Origin: Diplonema papillatum
Taxonomy: Eukaryota > Euglenozoa > Diplonemea > Diplonemida > Diplonemidae
Assembly: GCA_030068145.1 (NCBI GenBank)
Contig: JAPJBO010000429.1
Coordinates: 122,060-186,059 of the forward strand
Direction: 5' to 3'
DNA length: 64,000 nt
Shown one piece after another: positions 54,123 through 64,000 of the stretch. Below the pieces are notes generated by a model. It saw nothing but the letters and a program-made list of their open reading frames with translations, was not told the DNA's origin and searched no databases. The position numbers were made by a program, and so were the translations under genes. Each line of letters opens with the position of its first letter. The stretch's first letter is position 1.

Positions 54123-57024
54123 GCCTTTTAAATAACGGTGACGGCTATCGCAACGGCGATCCAGACCGAAAGGTCTTCGAGACTAGCTGGGAAAGCGGGA
54201 GTGATTGGGACTATGTCCTCTGCTAGTAAGGTAAGGCGTTCAGAGTGTGCAAACTAACATTCAGTACATAGCTGGCTTCAAAGAACTCAACACACAACAA
54301 GAGACTCCTGGAGAGCGAGAGTCCTCGTGTTTCAAGGGGAAACCCATAGCAAGAATAGCCGACTTAACTGGGAGGGTTAGGCGTCTGAGTGATGAGTCAA
54401 ACAGCTGGCCAGCAACACGATGCAGCAAACATGACCTTGGCACATTGCACTATTTGTATAGTGGCTGAAGTGCGAGAGACGTCAGACTGGCGTGCAGGGG
54501 TTTCCCGGTTGAACGTGCCTTGCCTGTGCACCACTTTGTCGATAGGTGCCGTGTTAGGAAGAAAATAGCGAGAACGAGGCTGGAATGGACTCTTTTGGCC
54601 CGAAGGTTCGGAACCCGCTCCTGTCTATTAGCGATTTCTTCAAAACATCCCCTGACAAGGCGAACTTGAATGTTAACCAATCCGCGAAGACGACCTGCTG
54701 CGATCATGACACACCCAACCTACCTGGAATAGGAGGGCGTGCTGACCCAAAGCAGGGGGTTTGATTTGTCGCAATACTGAGTATTCAACACATGAAGTAC
54801 AACAACTGTTGCTTTTGCATAGTGAGATAGAATGGGAAATAAAGCAGTTTTGGCGAACGGATGTCAAAAACGATATCTGTCAAGTGCAGAAGCTGCTACT
54901 AGCGCGATACTTCGATATTTCGCAGCATACCGGGCATGACTTTGTTCAGCATTTTCCTAGGGGGGTGAAAATGCTTCGTAGTTGGCTGCAATATTTTCAA
55001 AGCGGATCCATTTTGACTCTGATGGCATGAGCAAGCCCAAAAAGCAAAACAGCATAAAGAACTTGCATGGTCGAATGCCGTGGCTGTGGGTTATGTCTAG
55101 GAGCCAGCTGGTGCAACAGACTTCTTCGTTGAAGGTGGTTGGTGAAACACTGTTGCTTCGTTTGTGTATTATTCTCGTTAATTTGCGTTTCACTTTTGCT
55201 TGCCACCGGTTTTCTGGCCCTTGGCTTGAGGTCATCTACTCCGAAAAACGGAAACCGGTCTCTAGCCACAATCAGTTTTTCATTTCTGGTCATAGCGGCG
55301 AGAGATGACCCTCTCGGGTAAGCTGCTTCGAAAATAGTTCCAGAGCTGAACTGACACGATGTTCCATTGGTCAATCAGATCCGTGTCCGGGAAACAAGTA
55401 GCCGTTTTCGACATGAAAGAGTCTGCTCAAGGAAGCCTGTTCGGGAGCTTGAATGATACCGAAATTAGACGTGTGTCGACGTAGTCGGATACACCGGTGT
55501 TGACACCGGCAAGAAGCATTCAAAATGTTTTCCCGTCCGAATCGTGTTCCCAGACAGAACACTTCTCCCTGCCCTTGACTTTGTATGCCTGGGGTAAGAC
55601 GTTTGCTGATGAAGAAGAAGTACTCTCACACCGTTCCACCGCGATTGTGCCATACAACCTACCTTCTATAGCTTCTTTGCAGTGAAAGACATTTGTTTCT
55701 CGTGTACTTCAATTATGCACACGGTACTTGAAGCGAAGGAACTTTAAGCCAAGGAAATGGCCACCCCCTGTACCGATCCTCAAACAAAATAAATAAGAGG
55801 AATAGCGAGTTAAGGGGCGCAGGTTCCTTTCAAGACTGTTCATTCCTCCTCAGCGAATGTTTCTGGCGCATTTTACCTGCGCGCGATACACGAAAGGGAG
55901 AGTATCCAGGTGTTGCAGAGATAGCGGCCACGAGCTTCTCAGCACGGGCCTTTACTATGTGGGTCTGGTAAAAAAAAATCAAACTCACACAGTTGTCTTT
56001 TCGCAGAAGAAAAGGCGTCTCAAAAAACAACGAGCGCAACTGTCGTAGATCATTTTCTTGGGTAATTGCCTGTCTCTGACAAGCTTCAGTCTAGCACGTG
56101 CCGGAAGGTCTACTTGTGCGCTTGCTAGGCATCGCAATCCACGTACTCCATCATTGTGTAGACCCGAGCCAACGAAGCAAGAGGCTTTACGTCTCTCTCT
56201 GTCTCTGTCTCTTTCTCTCTCCCTCTCGACTACCCTAGCCCAGGCTCGGCCCGAATCTAGTCTAGCCCATACAGAAGGAGAAAGGGGGTTCCGTGAAAAT
56301 TGTGGAGAAACTAGCACCCTAAGGCGCAGTGTACAGCAGAATCTTTCTGCATAAATGTATCCCTCGTTTGTTTCGGGTGGGAGTTCCGGCGTGATTCCGA
56401 AACAAGATAACGTCTCGTTGAAGGCTCAGGCCTCTAGTACATTGGTGTTTTCACCTGCTCTTTCGTTTATCCCACCCGTGTCTCGTACCTATTGTCCGGT
56501 TTATGATTACCCCTCCCAGGCGGACAGTGAAGTATCGACAAAGACAGTAGCTGCCTCTCCGGACCCAGTTTTGCGGAGGTTATCGCTGTCCTGTCTGCGG
56601 ACACTCAGTTCATGCTATTGATGGTCAGCCTAACATGTCCGTACCAGTGTGTATACCCTTCCCAGACAATGCACCTCCAAGGAGAATACATTACCACTTC
56701 CCCGGGTCTCTGTAACAACACAGCCATTCGACACCTGTTTTCTGCCCCGCAGTCTAGTTCTCTTTTTCTTTTCTTGTAACGTACTTGAGAATGGAAACAA
56801 ACGTGAAAGCCACCTCTTCTCCCTTCCATCTCTCTCGCTGGCTATTCTCTTATTGATCTCTCTATCTATCTCGCTGTAACAACCTTCGTTAGGCACTTTT
56901 AGTGCGGGGTTGAGGACCAACAGAATTACGACAGAAAGCCCTTCCGCATGGTCAATGGAGTTGAAGTTTAGTCGCTATGCACAGCAGCTAAAAAAAAACC
57001 GCCAGCTGTGAACCGATTCTCTGC
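54123..57024. other. 2.9-kb region without a recognised gene
   Basis: It includes CT-rich tracts near 56192-56226. Frames are short and show no domain. Confidence 0.5.
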
Positions 57025-57150
57025 CAGAACGCCCCTGGTTGTGCCCACGGGTCACCTGTTCCTCTAACGAACCGCCTGCCGTTGTAAGTATGGAGTAGTG
57101 AGGAGATCCCCAGGGAAATGGTCCCAGCTTGTCTCTCTGTCTCTCTGCAT
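57025..57150 (+). repeat. Dispersed repeat C, worn copy 4
   Basis: CAGAACGCCCCTGGTTGTGCC matches the start of copy 3 (25604), and GAAATGGTCCC followed by TCTCTCTGTCTCTC matches its end. The centre is diverged. Confidence 0.55.
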
Positions 57151-57709
57151 TATGCTGTTCAAGCCCCTTCAAGTAAGCATCCACCCTCGTCAGGGGAGAG
57201 GGGTTCCCCCGAACGTTCTTTTGTACACTTTTTCTACTTTCTTTTTCGAAAAGAAGTATATAACAACCCACACTTAACAGACAGATTGGAGCCTAAGAAA
57301 GAGCCGTTTACTTTTTGTTTTGCTTGCTGTTTTATCTGCATCCATTTTTCTTCATCTTTTTTCATGCTTTATGAATGAACCGGAAAACGAAGCGTAACAA
57401 TGCCGACCAAACGAAAGACATCCCCTTTCTGCTCTTCTCACAGGTGCCACTTTTGACGAACCGTTTATTGGGCGAGTTCTAGACCCAGCTCCAATCTCTT
57501 CAATTCAGAACAATCTCAAACAGCTCGGACCTGTAGTTTCAGGCAGCTTTTGCTGCACAAAATGCACACAAGCAGCAAAATCTTGAAGCAGTGTATTCAA
57601 AGCACTTACGTCTGAAAACCAGAGTCATCGACAATTTGGCGACCTACAGCTGAAGGTATACTGTGAACAGGAGGGCGTGGGGGGAGTGCACACTAAAACA
57701 CAAGCACCC

Positions 57710-58255
57710 ATGCGACGGCAAGCATGGGTGCAGCAGCAGCGATGGTTGGTCAGCACCGGTCATTTTTCGCACATTGATGAACACGACAGAAGCAAGCCAG
57801 CAATGGTAGATGTCAGCTCAAAGGGTGAAACACGTCGCCGAGCATCAGCGGAGGCTACACTGTGGATCGAGCGCAGCCTTACCAAGCGAGAAGAGAACGA
57901 CCTCATAGACATAGTGAAGAACCTCGAGAAGGTTGTTCAGGCAGCAGCCATTAACGGAGCACTGCAAACAAGCCGTGTTATCCCGTTCTGCCACCCGTTG
58001 TCCCCTCTGAGTGTTGAAGCTGCTGTCCACCTGGACTACATCACAAGGAGACAGCTCACTATTTCGGTCGAAGCAACGACTTCAGGCAAGACAGGTGTCG
58101 AGATGGAGGCTCTCTCTGGCGCTGCTTGGGCGGCCTTGACCACTGCCCCGTTGCTACCACAGCCAACAAATGTTGGTCTCATCCGTTTGACACACAAGTC
58201 TGGTGGAAAGAGCGGTTCAGTGGACTATGATGTGGCTGGGAATGCAGTAGTGTAG
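57710..58255 (+). CDS. moaC: Cyclic pyranopterin monophosphate synthase (MoaC/CNX3)
   Basis: It encodes 181 residues. MoaC completes conversion of GTP to cyclic pyranopterin monophosphate, the first step of molybdenum-cofactor synthesis, together with the radical-SAM enzyme MoaA, which is not in the window. Seen in order: FSHIDEHDRSKPAMVDVS, ETRRRASAEA, VIPFCHPLSPLSVE, TGKTGVEMEALSGAA (here SGKTGVEMEALSGAAWAAL) and the active-site loop THKSGGKSGSVDYD. The start is the first ATG of the frame; it gives an Arg/Gln-rich leader (MRRQAWVQQQRWLVS) of the kind expected for mitochondrial import, as for plant CNX3. The frame is open to 57677 with only a GTG, and an AG sits at 57669-57670, so a further upstream exon is possible. 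The domain is complete and unbroken. Confidence 0.92.
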   Translation: MRRQAWVQQQRWLVSTGHFSHIDEHDRSKPAMVDVSSKGETRRRASAEATLWIERSLTKREENDLIDIVKNLEKVVQAAAINGALQTSRVIPFCHPLSPLSVEAAVHLDYITRRQLTISVEATTSGKTGVEMEALSGAAWAALTTAPLLPQPTNVGLIRLTHKSGGKSGSVDYDVAGNAVV

Positions 58256-59118
58256 GCATCACATGGCCATGGAGACACAGCCTTGAAACAAATGTGTTAC
58301 TCATTAAGATGACAGTATCCGTGCATGTGCTATTTCGAAACCTTGTCTTTTGTGGTTGCGAGTTTCAAAACAACAGAGGTTCAGTAGACCGTTTCGCTTC
58401 ATGCTTTCACAAGCAACCGGCGAAGAGCCTCAACTCTGCTCTCTTGAACCATCCCCCTTGCTTGATTGTGCACGTTCCTGCCAAACAAACACATTGTCAG
58501 AAAGATTGGCTTTCCGTGGTGAGTACCTAGCCACCAACTTTGTCTCTTCTCTGGTACCTGACCGGCTTCTCAGTGGCACTAAGACGGCCTGACCCACAGT
58601 GAAACACTGACCAATCAGCCATTTTTCGGCAACCAACCAAAGTACTTTGCCAGACGTAGCATCAGGAAGGGCTCACTTAAACAGCAAAACAATTCGGGAC
58701 GTACACACACCACTGCAACATGGTTCTTGTAGAGAGGTTCAGCCTAAACGAGCATCCGACCACTTTTCCCGCCGTTTTGGAGCATTTTATGGGCACCTGA
58801 GTGTTGGGTTTCGAGTTCACACCCCGCTTGGGGTTTCTGATGTTTTCCTTAAGGAATTGCCTTGTGGGAGCTAAAAAAAAAAGGTGATTCTGTCTTGTTT
58901 TTGCATTCTGCAGCCATTATTTCAGCCTAAACGAGCATCGGACCAGTTATTTTGAATTTCCCGAGCATTTTGAAGTGGTAGGTTTCTGGTTTTGGGCTGC
59001 TGGGGTTCCCCTTTTTTTGGAAAAACAGGGGTCTTTCAGGGTCCTTTCAGGGTCCTGTCGGGTTCCCGGCGGTTTGGCGACACATTTTGCGGGCATTTTA
59101 TGAACCCACACCGGTGAC
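58256..59118. other. Intergenic region with a diverged direct repeat
   Basis: TTCAGCCTAAACGAGCATC occurs at about 58738 and 58921, followed by similar GAGCATTTT segments. An A-tract sits near 58874. No gene. Confidence 0.6.
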
Positions 59119-61330
59119 TTGCCACCTCCTCGTGGTGTCCCCTGGAAACGTGTTTTTCGAAACGCGGCCAAGGCAAGCAGTACCTCTCTGCTCCCTCGTG
59201 GGGCGGAAAGGTTGAAGATCGAAGGCTCGAAGGCAGAAGCGGCTTGACAAACCGTTTCCTTACCCGAAGGCAGGTTCTGCCCCCTTGTGGCGGAGAGGTT
59301 GAAAATCGAAGGCTCGAAGGCAGAAGCGGCTTGACAAACCGTTTCCGTTTCCGGAAGGCTGTACTCCCCAGTGGGTCTTTCTTGCTGCGAAGGCGAGGTT
59401 GCTTTGGTGCTTGGCTTTTCTTGCGGGGCCAAAGTTGTGGAATTTCCTGTGTCTGTGCGAGAAAGGGTTGCTTGTGGCGAAGCGGCGGCCTTTCCAGGCT
59501 CCCAGCTGAACCCCCAGAAAGAAAAAGAAGGGGTTCCCCAGTGCCGTGTGGCAGGTGCCGGTTCAATGTGAACCGGTGCAGTCAAAAACTGCGCCTGCTA
59601 GTGGTGTGGTTGTGCCTTTTGCTGTTTGTGTGTACGAACCGAAAAAAGGTGGTCCGCCACCAAAACTGAACCAGCCCTGATAAAATAGATTAAATTGGCC
59701 ATGCTTATGTGTTTTTGTGGTGAATCTTTTGTCTCTTTCTGTTTTTCTTTGGTCTCTCTTTTGGTCCCCCGTTATTACAAAGGAAAAAAAAATCTCCCCA
59801 TCGGTGCTGGCGTGGAGGCCCCTTTCGCAGCAAGGCCAAAGACAGGAACCACAGATGCCAGCACATGGGTACTTCACTGGCTTATCGTAAAAAAAAAAAA
59901 AAAAAAAAGCCCTGGTGGTGAAGAAGCCGGCGGGGTCGGGGAGGCAAGGAGCAGCCGGGGGGACAAAATCTGACTTGCCACCTCCTCGCGGTGTCCCCTG
60001 GAAACGTGTTTTTCGAAACGCGGCCAAGGCAAGCAATACCTCTCTGCTCCCTCGTGGGGCGGAAAGGTTGAAGATCGAAGGCTCGAAGGCAGAAGTGGCT
60101 TGACAAACCGTTTCCTCACCCGAAGGCTGGTTCTGCCCCTTGTGGGGCGGGGAGGTTGAAGATCGAAGGCTCGAAGGCAGAAGCGGCTTGACAAACCGTT
60201 TCCTCACCCAAAGGCTGGTTCTGCCCCCTTGTGGGGCGGAGAGGTTGAATATCGAAGGCTCGAAGGCAGAAGCGGCTTGACAAACCGTTTCCGTTTCCGG
60301 AAGGCTGGACTCCGGAAGGGGGGACAAAATCTGACTTGCCACCTCCTCGCGGTGTCCCCTGGAAACGTGTTTTTCGAAACGCGGCCAAGGCAAGCAGTAC
60401 CTTTGCTGTGGGTGAAAGCCCCTTACTTCGTATCTGGCGTCCGAGCTGCGCACCTACCCTTCCCGGGCGTAAAAGATCCTGCCCCAAGCTGCCCAGCAGG
60501 AACGGGGGGGGCGGTGCAAAGAGGCACCTTCCAGGTGAGCCTTGCCAAGTTTGACTCCCTTGTGGCCCTCTCATCGTGAAGGCGGGGTAAAATCGGGATG
60601 GTTACCAATGTGCCCCCGGTTTTTTGAATTAGTTGGCCCCAGTCTGAGTGACAGGTGGCGGCTTGTGGCTGAGCCGCGGCCTTTCCAGGCCCTTAGCCGC
60701 AAACCCGCACTCGGTGGCCCTGCGGGCCCCCTCGTGCATTTGATGGATTCTTAGTGCTTCGATGTGGGCCTTCTTGTCCAGGTTCGGCCTCTTGTGTGAA
60801 GAGGCCGACTCGAAAGAAAACAGGATTCAGCACACACAACGCAAACAGGAACTAGAAGAAGAAAAGAAATTCACAAGATGGTTCGGGTCGGAGTTGTGCT
60901 TGAAAAATCTGGTGTTCGAGAGTTCGTGTGGAAGCAGTCAAGGTATGTGAAGTTCCGAGTCAGCGAAAAGGTTCTGACAGAGCTATGGGTACATATTTTT
61001 GTTGATATTTTGACCGATGCATCCAACGAAACCGTCACAGGAATTCGAAGCTCCTACGAACGACGTTCTTTCAAGGGTCGCAACTTCGGGAGAACGTGCC
61101 CCCCCATTTCGACATGCAACAGTTGCCTATCACGTTTTCGGTGTTCCTTTAGCAAAGTGCTCCTGAGAGGTCGTGAAGTCCAAGAAGCTGGCCATCAAAG
61201 GCCCCGGAATTCTCAATGGGTGGTCTTGGGGTTGGGGGACAAAATCTGACTTGCCACCTCCTCGCGGTGTCCCCTGGAAACGTGTTTTTCGAAACGCGGC
61301 CAAGGCAAGCAGTTCCTTTGCTGTGGGTGA
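59119..61330 (+). repeat. Composite repeat cluster D
   Basis: An ~80-bp unit with CTTGCCACCTCCTCG, GGTGTCCCCTGGAAACGTG and TTCGAAACGCGGCCAAGGCA occurs near 59119, 59979, 60335 and 61250. A second ~88-bp unit with ATCGAAGGCTCGAAGGCAG and GGCTTGACAAACCGTTTCC occurs near 59217, 59298, 60075, 60161 and 60248. The two are arranged in mixed tandem order. Open frames here follow the repeats and are not accepted as genes. Confidence 0.85.
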
Positions 61331-61394
61331 AAGCCCCTAACTTCGTATCTGGCCTCCGAGCTGTGCACCTACTCTTCCCAGGCGTAAAAAAGGT

Positions 61395-61705
61395 CGGCAA
61401 GAAAGCAGCAGCAGCAGCAAGGCAGCAGCAGCAAGGCAGGCAGCAGTAGAAGCAAGGCAGCAGCAGCAAGGCAGCAGCAGCAAGGCAGCAGCAGCAAGGC
61501 AGCCACGGCAAGGCAGCCGCGGCAAGGCAGCAACGGCAATGCAGCAGCAGAAGCAAGACAGCAGCGGCAAGGCAGCAGCAGCAAGGCAAGACAGCAGCGG
61601 CAAGGCAGGAGCGGCAGCAGGACAGCAGCAGCAAGGCAGCAGCAGCAAGGCAGCAGCGGCAAGGCAGCAGCAGCAAGGCAGCCAGAGCAAGACAGCAGCG
61701 GTTAA
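61395..61705 (+). repeat. GCA-rich tandem repeat
   Basis: Variable-length units of AAGGCAGCAGCAGC and AAGGCAGC(C/G)ACGG. Long Gln- or Ala/Leu-rich frames on either strand are a consequence of the repeat. Confidence 0.9.
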
Positions 61706-61759
61706 TCAGCAGGAGGAAGAGCACCAACAGAAGGCAGCAGACAGGATAGGAGCTTTGAA

Positions 61760-62200
61760 TTCAAATAAACATAAACAGAAAATCAAAACACAGACGAAGT
61801 TTGTTTGAAGCGCTTAAGAAGGAAATCGGAGCTTGCAATGAAAGCAGTCTTTGCAAGCGAAGGTCCTTGACTGCAGTGTTTGGTTTTGCGAGAATTCCAC
61901 AGCTTCGGAGAAAGGCAGCAGAGCAGCAGGAGCAAGAGTAGCAGCAAGAAGAGCAGCAAGAGGAGGAGCAAGGCAGCAGCAAGGCAGACAGCAACTTTCG
62001 TTTCAAAGAAACCTAAACAGGAAATTAAAACACAGACGAAGTTTGCGAATCGGGGCTTCGATGAAAAATGCAAGCCTTTCCATTTCGAAGGGGGAGGGTC
62101 GTTTACTGCAGCGTTTGGTTTTGAGAGAGTTTCACAGCTTCGATGAAAGGCAACAAGAGAAGCAGGAGCAAGAGCAGCACCAGCACCAAACACAGGAACA
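61760..62200 (+). repeat. Tandem duplication of a ~230-bp unit
   Basis: Two copies (about 61760-61950 and 61990-62190) share AAAACACAGACGAAGTTTG, GTTTGGTTTTG.GAGA and CACAGCTTCG, each followed by a GCA/GGAGCAAGAG-rich tail. Confidence 0.75.
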
Positions 62201-63039
62201 ACAGGAGCAGCTAGATGAGCAGCAGCAAGGCAGCAAAAACCCCATCGAAGTCAAGAGAAGGTTGCTTTAAGCCTTTTGCCCACACTTTTCTTCTTATTTT
62301 AAAGAAATGAATGTAAAGAAATGAAAAGATGTCCCAGTGCTGGCATGGCAGGCCCCTTTTGGCCCAAAGAACAGGTAGCCACCGTTGTCAGCACATGGGG
62401 TTTCCACTCATTCGCATTTTTTTTTGTAGCAGCAGAAACATCAACAAGACTGAAGCACCAGCAGGGGGAGAAGGAGAAGGAGCAGAAGCAGCAGCAGCAG
62501 CAGCAGCAGAAGTAGCAGCAGAAGCAGCACAGCATCAGCAGAACCAAACCAGGAACCCAAAACATTGGGAGGAAGGATGGGGGAGGGGAAAATGGCTATT
62601 GGTTGTCTCTTGTGTGCGTGCTTTGTCCTATCTTTGAAGGGTTGAAAGGAAGCTGCACTTTGCAACGCGGGAGTACCTGTCGAGCCAGTCAGCAAGATCA
62701 ACCCGTGTCACTATGCCAGCATTTTGGATCAGATGCGAGCCCCTCCATAGGCTTTGTTGAGCGTCCTTGACGTTCATGCTTTGAGCAACTCCTGCAGGCA
62801 GTTCCTCGCAACTGGCCGAAAAAACTTTGTCTCACGACATTGTATGTGGCTAACCGCAGTGGAAACAAAACAGGAGGAAGCAAACCTTTCGAGGTCTGCG
62901 TGTTCATAGTTCTGATGATCCCTAATCGGTGGAAGTTTTGGGCAGATTAGAGACAGACAAAGCACACGCATAGCAACAATCTTTGGCACGGGGACTTTGA
63001 TACTTGGGTATATTTTTCGAATTTTCAAGTTTTGGAAAA

Positions 63040-63405
63040 AATATTATGAGCACCAGGCAGCACCAGCAGGAGGCACACACCAGCCAGCACCAGCAGCAGG
63101 CAGCACCAACGGCAGGCAGCACCAACGGCAGGCAGCACACGCAGGCACCAGCAGGAAGCACATAGCAGGCAGCGCAGTACCAGCAGACACCCACCCAGGC
63201 CAGCACCCAGCAAGTCAGCACCAGCAAGTCAGCACCAGCAAGTCAGCACCAGCAAGTCAGCACCAGCAAGTCAGCACCAGCAAGTCAGCACCAGCAAGTC
63301 AGCACCAGCAAGTCAGCACCAGCAAGTCAGCACCAGCAAGTCAGCACCAGCAAGTCAGCACCAGCAAGTCAGCACCAGCAAGTCAGCAGCCAGCAAGCCA
63401 GCCAA
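63040..63405 (+). repeat. CAGCACCAGCA-type minisatellite
   Basis: An irregular GCAGGCAGCACC region (63050-63200) passes into about 14 copies of the 14-bp unit AGTCAGCACCAGCA (63210-63395). Confidence 0.92.
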
Positions 63406-63560
63406 CAAAAAGCCTTGAGTGAGAGACAAGCCCCTAGACACACAGGACTCCCACCACTCATCCTTTTGCTTCCCATTCTGCGCGTTCTTTGGGGGTCCTG
63501 TGTTGCCAAGCCTGATTGGAAGAGATAGAGGGGGGCACACCTCCTGCAAACCCGGGCAAA

Positions 63561-64000
63561 CCTGACCTGTGGAATTGGATGCTGCCAAAAAATGGCTGGT
63601 TTGCGGGTCTGGTTCATAGGAAAACCAATAGAAACTGGATTCTGAATTTTGAGTTTTTCAGAATTTTTTTTTGACAAAGGTGAAATTTTTGCTTGGAATT
63701 TTTCATTGTGACGAACAGACAGACAGACAGACAGACAGACGGACACAGCCACATAATTATATAGTAACCTGACCTGTGGAATTGGATGCTGCCAAAAAAT
63801 GGCTGGTTTGCGGGTCTGGTTCGTAGGAAAACCAATAGAAACTGGATTCTGAATTTTGAGTTTTTCAGAATTTTTTTTTGACAAAGGTGAAATTTTTGCT
63901 TGGGATTTTTCATTGTGACGAACAGACAGAAGACAGACAGGAGACAGCCACATAATTATATAGTAACCTGACCTGTGGAATTGGATGCTGCTAAAAAATG
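63561..64000 (+). repeat. ~200-bp satellite, running off the right edge
   Basis: Units begin at 63561, 63768 and 63967 with CCTGACCTGTGGAATTGGAT. Each unit contains CAATAGAAACTGGATTCTGA, a T-tract, a GACA microsatellite of different length and CACATAATTATATAGTAA. The third unit is cut by the window end. Confidence 0.92.

Noticed and set aside
59563-60453. A ~300-codon minus-strand frame
   Set aside because: Its sequence is made of the cluster D repeat units and lacks any domain.
61337-61727. Leu/Cys/Ala-rich membrane-like proteins on the minus strand
   Set aside because: They are translations of the GCA-rich tandem repeat.
1-64000. CRISPR arrays, operons or bacterial promoters
   Set aside because: The regular arrays have no unique spacers, and the genes are eukaryotic with introns.

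Overview
The window is nuclear DNA from a eukaryote, most likely a unicellular one. It encodes chromatin-assembly, spliceosome and phosphoinositide-kinase proteins, six introns in the models below have GT-AG ends, all three stop codons are used in the standard way, and the spaces between genes are filled with satellites and transposons. The sequence alone does not fix the lineage. Genes are GC-rich, have few introns and all lie on the + strand; the only credible minus-strand coding sequences are transposases.

Left part (1-19.3 kb). The 3' portion of a CAF-1 p60/CHAF1B gene (1-2755) is followed by tandem repeats grown from its own stop-codon region, a 27-bp minisatellite (4.7-5.9 kb), an S10 serine carboxypeptidase (6.46-7.97 kb) with two decayed copies of its 5' end upstream, a four-exon CWC22 splicing factor (10.08-17.07 kb), and a PDK1-like kinase with a PH domain (18.1-19.3 kb). 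CWC22 intron 1 holds a complete 3.5-kb hAT transposon with an intact 941-residue transposase, recognisable inverted ends and a perfect 8-bp target duplication.

Middle (19.3-31.9 kb). This is a transposon-rich, duplicated region: two near-identical Q-rich genes or gene fragments, a diverged segmental duplication (units A and B), a decayed Mutator-like element with a tandemly amplified end, a smaller inverted-repeat element and a 14-bp minisatellite.

Centre (31.9-48.1 kb). Two long open stretches join through one 403-bp intron with matching phase into a single giant HECT ubiquitin ligase of about 5,257 residues (LRR, LamG-like, SPRY, HECT).

Right part (48-64 kb). Two tRNA-headed SINE-like elements stand in opposite orientation. 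Next comes a two-exon gene fusing a TMEM65 membrane domain to two GAF domains and an EF-hand, then a MoaC/CNX3 molybdenum-cofactor gene, then dense satellites up to the right edge.

Two observations stand out. First, the TMEM65-GAF-GAF-EF-hand protein looks like a mitochondrial membrane protein with a built-in ligand- and calcium-sensing tail. Second, introns of unrelated genes share sequence: repeat A lies in a CAF-1 and a CWC22 intron, and repeat B lies in a CWC22 and the TMEM65 intron. Each copy of repeat B is interrupted by a different hAT-type element, and each serves as the empty-site reference for the other. This is compatible with introner-like spread of intron sequence.
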